Shown: positions 1 through 12,896, counted from the stretch's first letter. The stretch: 64,000 bases of DNA from Varanus komodoensis (GCF_004798865.1 NW_025335268.1:95033136-95097135), one strand, 5' to 3'. The notes: generated by a model from the sequence alone, not told the origin. Numbers and translations: made by a program.

Positions 1-3000
1 ACATTTTGTCTTCTTAGGTGAAGAGATAATCTATAGTCACATCTGTCCTTCCTTCCTAATCACTAAGAGCAAGGAAACACGGAAGCTTTGCTATGTGTTT
101 TTTAAAAAAATAGTCACAAATATATTGATCATAAAATGTACATGTAAAATTATTACTGAAAAAGAAAATGTCTTTCTATACCGCCTCCTTAAAATTTCAT
201 GCCACATCTTTAAATATCCCATTGTGTAGAAAACAAGTTTTTAATTATGTATTTCTTCATTGCTTCCATAAGTGCAAAATTAAGTATGACTTGCATAACA
301 TGTTTTTTCCCTTGTACTGGCAGCGACTAACAAAGCATTTTCAAAATCATAGGGGCTGGGCACCTGCAGAGGCTTATTATCACATCTTGTAGGGATGCTA
401 AAAAGGCTTTTGGCAAAGCTTTTGTGTCAGAAAAAAAGCCACTTATACTATTAGTGTGTGTCTGTGCTCGCTCGCTCGCTCGCTCGCTCGCGGAAGGTAG
501 GAACATGAGCAGAGATGACAGCTTGCAACGGGAGAGGGGCCGGTAAACGCAAAGCAATGACTTCAGCTAAGCTTTTGTCTTTGGCCAGTTATTTGGATTT
601 TTGAGCTTATGGGGGTGGCAGATAATCGTGAGTCACTTCATGATTCCCTCTTCTTCTCCTTCCCCTCCCCTCATCATCTCCTGACTTCCAAAACCTGATT
701 TCTGTATCACAGAGGCTAGGGAGAGGACTGTCTTCTTAACCTTAAGCGTGGAACATGAGTTCACATAACTGCAATTCAAATATTTAAATTCAGTACTAAC
801 TTTTCCCCAAAATTGCACACTTATAATTTTTTTCTGTGCACAGGGGATGGTGGAGGGTGTCCTCAGTTCTCAGTTTAAAGGGCTGCAAAACTGTTGGAGA
901 GCACTTACAATTTTCCCTTTTCATTTATTATCCATTCACTTACGAATTATTTTAATGGCATTTTTGAGAGAGAGACTAAAAACACATAAACCAATGCAAC
1001 AGTTGAAGCTCAAAAACATCTGAGCCCCTATGGCAATAGAAGGGCCAGAGTACCCCCAACAATTAGCCAGGAGGGGCAGCCCAGAGCTTTGGGCATTTTG
1101 CTGCTGAAAGAGGAAAGGAGTCTTTGTTGGGTCAGATAAAATTAAAGTATTTCAATAAAGTTTTCCAAACTAGTCCATCTCAGAGCTAAGGACGATGAAT
1201 CATTAGTGGAACACAGTAAGGGCTTTGCATGATGGGGGAAGGAGAAGCAGTCGCGGTGGCTACTTTTCCCTGCCTCAGGTGTGCTGCATCGCCTCCTTGT
1301 GTCATCTGAACCCAGCGAGGTGGGTGGGTGACGGGGCTGGCTTCCAAACCATGCCACAATCTGGCGGGGCTTCTTTTCCTTCCCTGATCATGGGAACCCC
1401 ACAGGTAAGGATGCAAGCCAGACTCTCACATGATCTGAAACTACAATGGGAAGAGGCAAACCATTCCCCTCCCCCTCCCATTGTACGCTTTATGTACTCT
1501 AATAGCGTAGAAGGAGTCCAGCAATCTCAGCCAGTGGGTGGCATTCTCTCACTTGCAAAGGCGCACAACTACACAAGGAGTGTAGTGATTCCGAAGAGCG
1601 ATGTTCACTCTTCTTTGCTGTGTTTCGGGAGTGCCAGGTTGATTCCTATGACATGTCAAGCTTGATTTGAAATATTAGGGGCTGCAGTCCGAAGGGCAAA
1701 GAGGGGAGGCACTTGCAGACATTTCCCAATGCAGTCCAGGAAGCTGCTTCCCATCCAGATGCAAGACTGTAAGAGCAAGAGTGAAAGGAAGTACCAAGGA
1801 GATGGGTTTCCTCTGTTTTGTATGTGATATAAAAGGATGTGACAGGGTATCAGCCTGTGCCAAACCCCCGAAAAGGCACAGTTTTAGAGGTAGACGTTAC
1901 CATGGTAGCTGATGACTTGATCTGGCTCATTGCCACTGGCCCACAACTTTGCTTCTTCAAGCTCTTAAACAGTTGTTCACTGTTGTTGGACAGTGTGCCC
2001 CTCATAATATATCGCACACCCTCATAAATAAAAATTTAGCAGTTTGTGCAATTATGAAAGGAGATCTAGTGTGTGTATGCACAGACATAAGCACACACAC
2101 ACATACAATTCCCAACAAGGGAGTCAGACGGAATACAGCGAGAAAGCTGCCGACAGTCTAAGCCTATTCCCTGACTGAGTCTGGACCTGACTCCTTTTCA
2201 GACTTTCTTCTATTAGATGATAGCCTCAATAATGAGGATATAAACAATGCTGCATGGTGAAGTTACTTGTGTATAAACTCTATTACATGCTTATGCCCTT
2301 CTAGATAGGACAAGTTGTACATGGAAATAAACAAATGGGGCATACGGCAAAACATTGCATAAAGAAGGTTCCCCCTCCCACCCCAGCCCCGTCCTTTGGA
2401 TTCTTTGTAAAAGGCCCCACAAAGAGGGTGGAACTGAGTGGAGGCCGAGAGTTGTAAAGAATGCAGGGGCAGTGGCCATGGTGCCTCATGTCGGGATTAT
2501 TGGCTGGGTAGCGTATGTCCTCCCTCGTTGTGAGGCTGGGCCAATGTTGTCCACCTGACTTTGAGGATTTTTAAAAATTAACTTACATGTGTGGAAACCT
2601 ATAGCTGAGAGGTTATGGAATGCAATCATTTAAGTAAGATGGAGACACAGGGGCACATGCTATATCGGTAACCAGTTCTGGATCTTACTCTGCTCCCTTT
2701 GGAGGGTCAAACTTTAAATATGATGTACTTTTCATGTTCCAGTGTTTCCCCAAGTGTGCTAAAATCTTTGTCTGTTGGTGGCCCCATTTTTCTTCCAAAG
2801 TGTTTGGCACAAGTCCACTCAAGTTCAGCACACCATGGAATTATAATGCATATTGCCATGGAACAATTCTAGAATTCAAAGTGGAAAGGGGGTACCTTTG
2901 TCATTGTATATCATGGGAAGAGAGTTCCCTGCAAGAGAGGGTTGGATAAAGCATGGCAAGAAACCTGCTAATTCAGTTCTGCTCACTTCTCACAGGTTTG

Positions 3001-4554
3001 CCCTGTTTGTTCTTGAGTACGTAGACATGTTTCTCGTGTTTATTTCTGTGTATGCATGAAGAGACTTCACCCTGGATGCTATTTGAAACCACTACTGAAT
3101 GATTCAGACCTACTCACTTTTGAGCAGATATGCAGAAGTCTTGTCCTCCTTGCTTAAAATGGGTAGTAATCACATTTTCACCCTGCCCACATTTTGGCAG
3201 AGCCTATGGCCCACCCACAGCTAAATTGTATCCCCCAAGACTGGATTTTAGACTTCAGGCTGAAACTGTTCCCCACTCCAGTACACATAGCTATTATATT
3301 TCCTCTCCTTTTACTGTATTTATACTTTCTCTGGAATATAGCATCTTCTTTGCAATTAGTTATCAAGCAAAACATAGACATTCTTGTATGAGTTTCAGTC
3401 TCAGATACTAACCATCTAGCCATAGTCTGGCAAACTGAATAAGATATTGTATGCATATGCATGCTACCCTGGCTGATTTTGGCATCCTGGTTTCCTGAGA
3501 GCAAGAACAAGGTCAGCGCATGAGCTAATGTGTCACTGACTGAGTCTTGTGTCTTACTGGATGGCATAGGCAGTCAGGGAGGAAATATCCCCATTGATAG
3601 CTAGTGAGTTATTTATTTGTACCATTTCTCAACAGCTAAATAATAAGAACAAGAGTTTTCATGTAATGAAATACTTTGGCTCCTTTTAAGGAAGAGTGGG
3701 GTGTGAATAAAGATATAAAGTCCTAGAGCAGCTTCCCCACAGCTGTTCCGCCTACTCTCTCCCATTCGGGGAATGGGCTCAGACAGTCAGGGAGACTGAG
3801 CTGTATATATTGTCTAACAGCATGCCCCAGACTGATGATCACTGGCTTTGAAAGAGCAATTAAAATGTCTGATAGGGATTGTTGTAGCTCTTGGGTCCTA
3901 CATGTGTGGAAACACCATGTGCAGGCTTGCACAGAGTATATGCTGTCTGGAGCCATTCATCAAGGTCACCGATGGCTTTTACGTAAGGAACAAAACAATT
4001 AAGATAGTTATTGCAAAGCAGAATTCTTGCTCCCCTTTAACTGGATCTGTCTTTAATGTTAACCTTGTAAAGTCAGATCACATCAGGAGATGGATACAGG
4101 AGTGCTTGGAAAGCTCCCTTATGTTTCTTTCCTTTCTAAGGTAAGAGAGCTAGAGAGTGGCAAGAGGTTCCAAAAGCCAGAGGCATGTTCTGGGTTTGGA
4201 CTGTTACAAATCTGGATGTGTGCTTTTTCCCACATCCCCTTAAGCTGATAGTCCTGGCTTTTAAAAACTTTTCAGCTGGTAAACACAAAACAATTTCTGG
4301 TTGGAACTTCTGTGGCTGATCATGTGGATTCCCCTAATTATGCACTTAGATTCACACTTTTACTGAATGTTTCTGGGGTGATTTTTGCAGCCAGAGTGGA
4401 ATGTCTCCCCAGAATCAGGAGGATCCTTGAAGGAAAGCTTGGTTGAGCATAGATGGAAGTAACAGCTTGTGTGGATGATGGTAAAGAGAATGAGCTATCA
4501 GCCAAGAAAATAATAGCCAAAATGTAAGTTTAGTTGTGAACGAATTAGATGGTC
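1..4554. other. Unique non-coding DNA, no gene seen
   Basis: No recognisable gene or dispersed repeat was found apart from the short tetranucleotide repeat listed separately. Open frames here, the longest 146 codons at 1225-1665, overlap frames on the opposite strand, match no family I know and have no convincing splice context. A short AC-rich patch lies near 2093-2105. Confidence 0.6.
466..492. repeat. (CTCG)n microsatellite
   Basis: About six and a half perfect copies of the tetranucleotide CTCG. It is CpG-dense compared with the AT-rich flanks. Confidence 0.9.
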
Positions 4555-4745
4555 TTCAACAAGACATCACTTTATTGTAGCTTCATCTCACGTGTGATAC
4601 GGGATTAGTAATACTGAACAGCCTTACAGGATTATTGTAATGATTACCCAGATAATTGCTGAAATAATGTGTGTGAAGCTCTCCAAACACTTAGGAAAAC
4701 TGATAAACTATAAAATGCCATGGATTGCTGCTATTAGTGCTACTG
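4555..4745 (+). repeat. MIR-like SINE, 3' half
   Basis: The order of phrases matches the MIR/CORE-SINE body: 'cttcatctcacgtgtgatac' in the place of the usual CTCATCTGTAAAATG stretch, then 'cttacaggattattgtaatg', then 'aataatgtgtgtgaagctct', then 'ataaaatgcc'. The tRNA-like head is not evident, so this is a 5'-truncated, strongly diverged copy. Recognition is by eye against the remembered consensus. The region runs directly into an imperfect ACT-triplet stretch. Confidence 0.55.
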
Positions 4746-4786
4746 TTACTACTACTATCACTGTTGTTACTACTACTGTTGTTTCT
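4735..4786. repeat. Imperfect (ACT/GTT)n triplet stretch
   Basis: Interrupted triplets of the type TTACTACTACT and GTTGTTACTACTACTGTTG follow the MIR-like tail. They probably grew from the SINE's terminal simple-repeat tail. Confidence 0.6.
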
Positions 4787-5042
4787 GTAAAAGTATCTAC
4801 CACACCACTGATGGAGTGATAGTGGAACGGTGTCAGCCTCAAAGCTTGGATTGACTCCTAGTGTTCTTCCTTCTAAGACCTGAGAATGGCACTCCCCTTT
4901 GCTGCTGATTTTGCCTCCTATTTTATGATGTATTCCAGCCTTAATATTCCATACTGACCATATAATACCCTCTGCAATTAATTATTTTCTACTAAACCAC
5001 AAATAAAATTATTTATAGAAATTAATTAGCTATAGAAAAGAA

Positions 5043-5081
5043 GGATGGATGGAAGGAAGGAAGGAAGGAAGGAAGGAAGGA
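5043..5081. repeat. (GGAA)n microsatellite
   Basis: Two GGAT units followed by seven or eight perfect GGAA units in AT-rich surroundings. Tandem GGAA can bind ETS-family factors, but nothing else here suggests a function. Confidence 0.9.
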
Positions 5082-5343
5082 AAATTTCTTTATCATTATG
5101 AAGAAGTGGCCTAGGGTGAAATTCAGTCTGACACCTTAAATAAACTATGAGCACTAGCAGGAATGAAAACCCCATAACACTGTCACCATGTGTTGCATGA
5201 AAAATCTTGTGCGAGCAGCTGGAACTGGTGTCAACCTACCCACCAGCTGTCCTCCCGTCCCCTCTGTGAGCCTCATTTCCAAGGGTTGCCTTTTATTTCA
5301 GAGCAGCGCAGTGCCTTAGCATATAAAGTGTGTCCCTTTTCAG

Positions 5344-5469
5344 TTATGCAGCCTTCTTGAGGCAATTCTAGGTGACAACATAAACTGGTTTAACTGTGAC
5401 AGCTTCCATGAAGAAACCTTTGGGGTGTTCTTTGATGGGAACAAAGGAATTCCTGGCATCTCTAAAAAA
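5344..5469 (+). CDS. Candidate orphan exon of unknown protein
   Basis: I do not recognise a family. The segment is preceded by a pyrimidine-rich acceptor (tgtgtcccttttcag) and followed by a good donor (gtatgt at 5470). Between them lie exactly 126 bases, 42 codons, with no stop in the frame that starts on the first exon base, so both boundaries would be phase 0. The residues have a protein-like mix, including GDNINWFNCDSFHEETFGVF. No neighbouring exon was found within several kilobases on either side, and a 42-codon open stretch is not rare by chance. It could be a cassette exon of a large gene whose other exons lie outside the window, an exon of a non-coding transcript, or coincidence. Confidence 0.2.
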
Positions 5470-5899
5470 GTATGTAATTGATGTCATTTCAGTTACCATT
5501 TTTGTAACTAACTTCTTAAAATGTATGGCAATTTAAGCTGTTATGCTCTAGATTGTTTGACTTGCATTAGCTGGAAATCAGTGCCAAGCCTTCAGCACGT
5601 GTTTATGGATGTTTAGAAGGAGCATGATGGCAGCAGGATTGAGGAGGGAAATTCTTTGCTGTCCTTCTCACGGACCATTATGTAAACTAAGCAGGGAAAA
5701 GCAGATTAGGTCAGCTGATGAGCAAGATAATAAGAGTTTGTATGTAGAAATATTTTCGTATACTCATGAACTTGCCGTCCTCTTCGCCATCCGAGTCTCT
5801 TGTTCACCAGTCTTTTGCTTTGGCCCTGACAACCGTGGTAGTGTGAAGGGGTAAATGGCACTGACTGGAGTCACATGACATGACAAACAGCCATTTCTT
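5470..5899. other. Unique non-coding DNA
   Basis: Mostly AT-rich unique sequence. Nothing recognisable. Confidence 0.5.
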
Positions 5900-6840
5900 T
5901 TATCGTTGCTTGTTTGCCATGTTTTCTTGTAGTGGTTGAGCCTTGTGACTTGTTGTCAAAGATCAGACAGAACAGCCCGCGCTACAGTTTCCCCGCCATA
6001 ATTGCTCGTTGTGCAATTCAGACTTGGACAACACCAGACTTGGACAAGCCCCAGTACAAGGACCTGTTTTGCAAGAGTGCCTGTTCCTGCCCTTGCAAAA
6101 TTGCTAGTCAGAGAGCATGGCGGACAGCTGTCCCCAGTTTGGTGCTGCTCTCAGAGGTGTCCCCTCTTCTGCCTCCTGCCTTAGAACTCTGCTCCTAGGC
6201 AATAAGCAAGGTCTGACAATCCAGTTGGTGTCATTGTCCGCTCTCAGGGCAACTGCTGAGTGGATCAGCTCCCCACCTCCTCTCTAAAAGCTCTGCTCTT
6301 GGGCAAGCTGTGGGAGACAGCAATCAGCGAGGTGGAGCTTCCCCCAGATGGGGTAGTCTTGCCCTGCTATCACTTCCCCGTCTCTTTTCAACTCCCACCT
6401 TAGAATAGGGCTCTCAGGAAGGAGCTGGGAGCTGGTGACGGGCAGGGCTGGGTTGCCCTAGGAATAGGGCAACCCTGCACAGCTGCTGGCCCCCACCTGC
6501 CTGAGAGTAGCCCACCCCTGAATAAACTGGGAGCCGGAGATCGGCTTTGCCAAGCTGCCTATTTATTTCCAGGGCAGCCCCTCTGAGCAAATTGCTGGCT
6601 GCTAGCTCCAGCCTCGTGCAGGAACCGAGATCCAGCAATCTGCTTGGTGAGGCTGCCCCATGAACAGGGCAGCAGCAGCGAGTGGGTCGGGTTCCCTGCC
6701 TTGCTTCCCTGGTGAAAATAATGGTGGGAAGGCAGTCTTGCCGAACAGCTCTTAAAAACATGGAGCGGACACACAGTCGGCTCCCTGGAAGTTCTTCCTC
6801 GCTAGCTGGTACTGCATAACTGGGCTTTTCATGGTTCACA
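5900..6840. repeat. GC-rich block with diverged internal repeats
   Basis: This stretch is clearly richer in GC than its flanks. Related phrases recur at roughly 100-200 bp spacing: 'ctctgctcctaggcaa' near 6188 with 'ctctgctcttgggcaa' near 6291, and 'gagacagcaatcagcgaggt' near 6314 with 'gagatccagcaatctgcttg' near 6627. The pattern suggests an old minisatellite or the tandem interior of a non-autonomous DNA transposon. I could not find terminal inverted repeats or a target duplication, so the edges are approximate. The 141-codon reverse frame at 6414-6839 falls wholly inside and is taken as by-product. Confidence 0.35.
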
Positions 6841-6849
6841 TGTGGTATA

Positions 6850-7310
6850 GCTATATTTCTCTATTATTTATTCTATTAAAAACATTTGTACCCTATCTGC
6901 TATCCAGTCAGGATCTCTAGATGGTTTAAAGAGACAAAACAGAAGCTAGACCCACAACAGCAAGTTGAATCCTAATGTACAAGAGAGATAAAAAATATAC
7001 AGTAAAAACATTCAGCCATTAAAATGCTGAGCAAATAAAAAGGTCTTGGCTTGGTGCCAAGATGAATAAAGAGTCAGCACTAACTCTCTAGAAAGCAGAT
7101 TCCATAACTGGGGTGCTACCAACAAGGAGACCCTTCTCAGAGGACCCCCTCTTCTAGCCTCTTTCAGAGAGGGGTCCTGGAGAAGGACCTCAGCAGATGA
7201 TCTAAAGATTCAGGCAAGTATATATGGAAGGAGATGTGCCTTTAGATATGCAGGCCCTAAATCATTAAGGACTTTATATGTCAATGTTAACACCTTAAAT
7301 CATTAACACT
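6850..7310 (-). mobile_element. L2/CR1-group LINE, 3' end (ORF2 C-terminus plus tail)
   Basis: Read on the minus strand, the segment encodes the C-terminal end typical of L2/CR1-group ORF2. A stretch like NDLGPAYLKAHLLPY comes first, then GPLRRVSLLVAPQLWNLLSR, then a region resembling the usual KTFLF end, then an AT-rich 3' UTR ending in an 'aataaataat'-like tail at about 6855-6870. Stops interrupt the frame, so it is a dead 5'-truncated copy. Assignment comes from family knowledge of the APxLWN motif; the exact subfamily is not determined. Confidence 0.7.
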
Positions 7311-7319
7311 TTATAACCC

Positions 7320-7495
7320 CTAAGCTGCTTAGCATATAGGTGCACTCCTTTTTATCCCCACAACTACAGCTGTTGTGAGATAGGTTATGTTGAAAGGTGG
7401 TGACCTACAAAGGCCACCCAGTAAGTTTCATGTAAAACGGAGACTTGAACCCAGTTCTCCACCACTCTATCCATTGCACCATATTGGCTTCTTTC
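7320..7495 (-). repeat. MIR-like SINE, reverse orientation
   Basis: On the plus strand the order is the MIR body read backwards: 'ccacaactacagctgttgtg', 'ggtgacctacaaaggccacc', 'gagacttgaacccagttctc' (the reversed B-box region), and 'attgcaccatattggc' (the reversed tRNA-like head). Both the head and the central body are present, so this is the most complete MIR-like copy in the window. It abuts the L2 end next to it. MIR-type SINEs share a 3' tail with L2, so the pairing is not surprising. Confidence 0.65.
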
Positions 7496-10400
7496 TTAGG
7501 CACCCGTGTGGGCCTAAGAACAGACATCCCTGGAACACGAACACATGAATGCTCCTCTCACTGGGGCAGAGAAATGCATGTCCTAAGCCTGTGCTCTTTG
7601 TCCTCTGGAGAGGGTCTCATTAAGGAGCCTTGGTGCCTGGAAATGGTGCTTAGTTGATATTTTGCTGGGGAGCACCTGACCCTGCTGACCCTCTTTCAAA
7701 TGAGGTTTAATTAAACTGTCAGCACTGGATGGAGGAACAAAGGGCCGGGCCTTTCCCTCCCTTTCCCCAATCTCACACTAGCAGGAGGACAGTGTCACTG
7801 TGAAAATGAAGCGCTGTTAAAAATGGATCTTGTTTCCCATCAAGGAAAATTACCAAGGCGGGAAGGTGACCTTGGCAATCATGCAGCCAAATACATTTCC
7901 ATCACTCTTCCCCTTGATATGTATATATTTGGTGACCCACACTGATGCTGACCTCCAGTAAAATCTAAGAAGATAAAAGGTAGACATATGTAGTGATAGG
8001 GAGAGAAAACAGGGTGCCAATCTACTCCGAGGACCTCATCTCAAGCTAGAACATGAGTTATATTAAACAAAGGGAATGCCTCGCTGCTTGCATGTGGTTG
8101 TGTTGTTCACCAAGGATAGAGATTTTGAATAATTTCCAGTATTATGATCAATAATGCAAATGTATATCCTATTTCTCACATTGGAATTTATGTGCAAGGA
8201 GACAAACTGTCATGATTAGAGAAGGTGAGAAGGACCATACCCATTCCTTGTTGAGTGGATACAGGATGCCCCAGATCACCCCTGCAACTCATCATGTTGC
8301 ATGTATGATCACAAAACAGGGGACGAGGCGGAAGCACAGATGGGGTATTGTCAGACAAAACCTTGCATCTTCTCTTTTCCTAGCTACATATGCCATCCAA
8401 GGTCTCATCCTTTCTCTATTGGCTGCCAAATAGGGACATGGGCAGGATGAAAAAGTGAAGGAGCAAGTTGTGCCAAGCAAGACTCTGCAGGAACCACTCG
8501 TTTTTAGCCCCTCTACTGAGGCACTAAATGGTGCTATGAACAAACAAAACTATATTTAAGGCATGGCTCAAGGTGGAGAAGAAGAAGGTAAGACTAAACA
8601 CAGGAGATGTGCTGACAATAATTCCAGAAGTGACTTTTGGTCTCTGATTCTCACTTTATCTCCACCCCAACATTGGACTGTAGTTCCTGGAAGAACAGGC
8701 CTCCAGGTTTCTTGTACTGATCTCCTGCAGTCTTTGTAAGCCTAGGAACGTAGAATCAACCCACACATCAGCAGGATGTCAGACTCTGTTCCAAAGCCAT
8801 TGAGTGCAGCAGCTGCAGTGATGTTCATAGCAGCAGTTCAGGAAAACAGTAAGTAGCAGAAAAAGGAACATCTATAATTAGATACCCATCTAACAGCAAG
8901 CCATCACTGATTAGCTCAAGCACTGTAGCTCTACTGGGAAGGGAATGAGGGTTTAGGGCTAAGGTGTTTCCTAGTTATAAACTACTATGGGGTGGATGGG
9001 GGTGAGAGTAAGGATCCTGCTTTGACCAGACAAGTCCATGTTTGGCTCACCTGTTTTCATGAACTCTACTGTACCTCTAAGTTTGCCTCCTTTCCAGGAT
9101 TTAAAAAATAGCAGTGCTAGTGAGACTTTACTTTGAGGACTCCTTCATCTGTTCACTCTGTCATCGCTAAAACTGATTGTCAGAAGAAGTGTAGCTGGCA
9201 GCCTTCTTAGGAAATCCAGTATGAAAAGTATGCACAGTGCAAGAAGTGGCTGGTGATTAGCATTAATCAGTACATGACATTCAGCTTCCTATCCCTTCCT
9301 TTCCTCGCTTTCCTTGAGGTTTCCTTAGGGATGCCAGCTCACATTGCAGTTGTGCAATGTGTTGCATCCTCTGTGTTCTTCTGTGAGCCAGCTCGCTCTG
9401 GCCCTTAGCTTCCATACTTCCTTGGACCTCCTAACCTGCCCCACAAAGCTACTGTGGTTAGTTGAGACTGTGTGAGGTTTTTATTCCAGCCAAAATGAAG
9501 CATTTCCCTTAACACATAGGCTGAGTTGCCGAGATTCTGATGGCGTTGTTCTCAAGATTTATGGACACTTCATAATATAATCCCAGTGCAGCAAGTTGAT
9601 TCAGAAGCTTCATAGTCATAAGTGCACTATAGTGCAGGTTTTCAGGTGTCTCTCTTTCTCAAAGAAGAAAAACAATCAAGAGGGCAAATGTGATGCTCTG
9701 TTTCATTTCTGAGAAGGGTGCTGAGATAAATGGAAACTTGAGACCAGGATGATACTAAGCAGCCAGTCATAGATATCCCTTTTATCTGCTCAGTTTCATT
9801 ATTAAAATGGTTGAGCAACATTATTTTTGGAAACGCTTGACCTGTTTTAACCTGTTTCACATGGCTGCCTTGTTGCACCTACTAGGATGATCTCCTTGCC
9901 ATGATCACTTTGATGTGAATAAATGTAGGTATGATAAAGCAATGATAGAGATCCTCTGTAAAGAGACTCAAGCACAATGTGATAGGATAGGGAGATCAGT
10001 TAAACAGAATTGTAAGGCAGTATGGGAACTGGGAGAGATAACCCTGGCCATTTTCCCTACAAACAAACACATCCACTTTATTACCTATTTCCGTATCATG
10101 TCAGACGTTGCTTGTTATTCCTTGCCAAAATATTTCTCCTCAAGGGGTTTTCTGATCATGAGTGTGACTATTGGTGTTCCTTTTTTCTCTTGGCTCCACA
10201 GTTGCTTTATCTCAATAGTTTAGAACAGGCAGGGTTATTGTTTTAGTCATTCCATACCATGACAATGCCCCAACTCTCTCTCTGTGAACTCTCAGCGCAC
10301 CTGCAACATTCAGTCTTTTCAATAATGGCCAGACTAGAAATTATGTCAAGGGTCTTCAGTCTCTCTCTTTGAAGAGTCTTCAAATTTGAGTGATCGTCCC

Positions 10401-11500
10401 CCAAGTGCTCTTCTGCTCAAAAACTGCTGCTGTTCCGCTGTTTTTCCAGCTGCTTTTCCATCTATGGGAATAAGCTTCTGGTTTCACCTTGAAGGATAGC
10501 TCCTTAATGTTCAGAATAAACCCAGAGTGGATGCTCCAACCTGCTGCCATTGCAGTCACCAGCCTCGGGACCCAGCCTGGGTGGACATGATGCTGCAGCT
10601 AAACACTTCCGGCTCTGGCCAGTGACTGAATGGGAGGCTGCTTAGGAACCCCATGCGAGTTTCCTTGATTGCCATGAGGGAAGAAAGGCAGGCTATAATA
10701 TAGTACACATACAATAACTAATACACAGACCAAGCGTTATTTAACTATATACGCGCTGCTGAGAAATGGTGCTAACTGGAATGCAAATATTAAAAAATAT
10801 ACATTGCTACAATATTCTTTTAAATATGGGATTTAGTCTGCTAAACTATAAGGTTAGTTTCCATGTGGCACTTCCTGAGGATATATTCTATGGGCAAGTT
10901 TCATGTAAGGCAGGAACCCTGAATACGGCAAATTCACTTCGGCAGGTGAAGAACATTCTCCTACAATCTGCAAAATGAAGTTCTGGCTGTCCTGTGGAAA
11001 TCCTGGCTTATATAAAAGTTGTAAATTTTTATTTTTGTTTAAAAATATCAAGGTAGTTTACAAAGAGAATACATTATACTATATTAAAGTCACCATCCTA
11101 TGCATGTTTAGACAGAAAGAAGACCTTTAGTTTTCCCTGCTTGACTTGCTTTCCTTCAAGCAAAATTCCAAGACTCTCTTTCCCTTATTCTCCAGTTTTC
11201 TCACTTTTCAGAATTCAGATTAGTTTGATATATACTTCCCAAGCATGAATGTGAAATGGCTTCCAGTTAATTAATACAAATGACTTTTGTTAGCTGCATC
11301 AGGAGGCAAAGAGGAGGCATCTTACCAACCATTCCAGTTATGAATAAAAGTTAAGTTCAGTTCTCAACAGAGGTCTTTGCATTTTTAACTATTTGTGTCT
11401 AGCGATTCTTGATCAGAACCACAATTGCATTACATTGTAAGGAAGTAGGACAGCTGCAGCTTACATTGCTGCTCCTACCCGCAGCCCCAACTTACCCTGT
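7496..11500. other. Unique non-coding DNA; possible short LINE tail near 10.66 kb
   Basis: No gene found. The piece at 7690-7930 is low in repeats and looks like the kind of sequence that is often conserved, with TTTAATTAAA and a T-rich, balanced composition. At about 10660-10720 the phrase 'gggaagaaaggcaggctata' resembles the very end of an L2-type LINE. Both are weak visual calls. Confidence 0.45.
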
Positions 11501-11524
11501 TGGTTTGGTTCTTCACACTGGAAG

Positions 11525-11930
11525 TAGAGCAGGGGTGTGGAAGCTGCCTTGGTCCAGGGGCCAGATGCTCTCCTGGCCCTCTCCTTTCCAATGACGTCAT
11601 TGGGCCTTGCCCTGCCCACTCCCCTGCTCTCCATGCAGAGAGAGGCACAGCAGTGTGTTCCTCTCTGCATGAAGAAAGGAGCTTTGATAGGACTCCAGGT
11701 CAGACACCTCCTTCATGCACCACTTGTAGCCCAGCTGGGAAGCCAGCAGTACCACAGTGAAGCTGGCTGGGGCTTACAGGACCAGTTTCTGCAAACCATG
11801 GCTGAATCAAAGTCTTTGCATCCCAGGCTAGGATATGCGGATGTCCTTAGCTGAGGCTTGCAGGCACTGGTCCTTACAGCCCCAGCAGAGTTTGCAAAAT
11901 CCCAACAGTTCCCAGCCCTGATTGGAGATA
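11525..11930 (+). mobile_element. Possible hAT-type MITE
   Basis: The left edge reads 'caggggtgtggaagctgcct' and is followed by 'ccaggggccagat', the arrangement of many reptile hAT MITEs. The right edge may be 'cccagccctg' near 11920, but no 8-bp target duplication was found. The interior contains a strong hairpin: 'catgcagagagagg' at about 11633 pairs with 'cctctctgcatg' at about 11660. Confidence 0.35.
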
Positions 11931-12649
11931 ACATGAAGATAACCCTCCATGATGTTCACCCTCCATGAATTATTTTCCTTTTGCCTCCTGCCAAGGAGGA
12001 GGGAAGGGCTTTGGAGAGGGTAGAGGTGAGTCTCATTAGATTAAGTCTGTAAAATGGAGGTTGCCCTCTCTCAAAATAGAGCTTTTGCCTTCGGGTTGCA
12101 TTTTTGTATGTTAATGCACCAAGCATCTTCAGAGCATGGCCCAGTCACCCAGTAAGGTACCCCTCATGTTGCCACTAACATATCAGGAGCAACAAGTGCC
12201 AATAATTTAATGAAGGTATCAGTGCTAGAGGTCAAGGTGTGGTCTGGACTATTCCCATTTAGTTTGAGTCCACATTCAAGCAACTTTGAATTACAGGAGG
12301 AAGCATGATATAATAACAAAGAATAAAATATAAGGAGAAATATCATAGCTAGACATATTTGTGTGAATTCTTCATTATAGAAGAAATAGCTAAATGACTA
12401 CCTTTCATCTTACACTACCGGAATGTTATATTTTGATCCTGAATAGGACTATGACAACCTGTTGGCTTTTATTGATTGGTCAGTTTACTTTTTCATGGAT
12501 GCAACAATCCCAGGAGTACTTCCTGTTCGTTCAGGGTTGTCGCTCCCTTATGCCTTTTCCCCCCATGAGGGGCAGGTCTTGTCGGCAGCAGTGCCAGGGT
12601 TTGCCATTTGTCGTTCTCTCTCACAATCCTCAGAGCATTGAGGGCACAT

Positions 12650-12674
12650 TGTGTGTGTGTGTGTGTGGGGGGGG
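12650..12674. repeat. (GT)n followed by poly-G
   Basis: About nine GT dinucleotides run straight into eight G residues. Confidence 0.9.
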
Positions 12675-12896
12675 TGGCATATCTGACAAAGACCCTTCTG
12701 TGGGAAGAAGGCAAGAGACTGGGTGCTGAGAGTGATTTGACGAATACCAATAAGGTGGAGAAATTTGCTTTGCCAAAATGGTCGGGGTGTGTGCCGAGGG
12801 GGAGTGCTTGAGTCTATGCAGCTCAGCCTGCAGGACTGGGTGGGGGAGATGGAGGTTCAGAGTTAAGTTTCTGTAATGTCAACAGAGGAACGGGAT

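Noticed and set aside
1225-1665. 146-codon frame as a host gene
   Set aside because: It overlaps reverse frames, shows no recognisable motif, and nothing links it to other exons.
5043-5081. CRISPR-like or regulatory tandem array
   Set aside because: It is a plain GGAA microsatellite without spacers, in a vertebrate genome.
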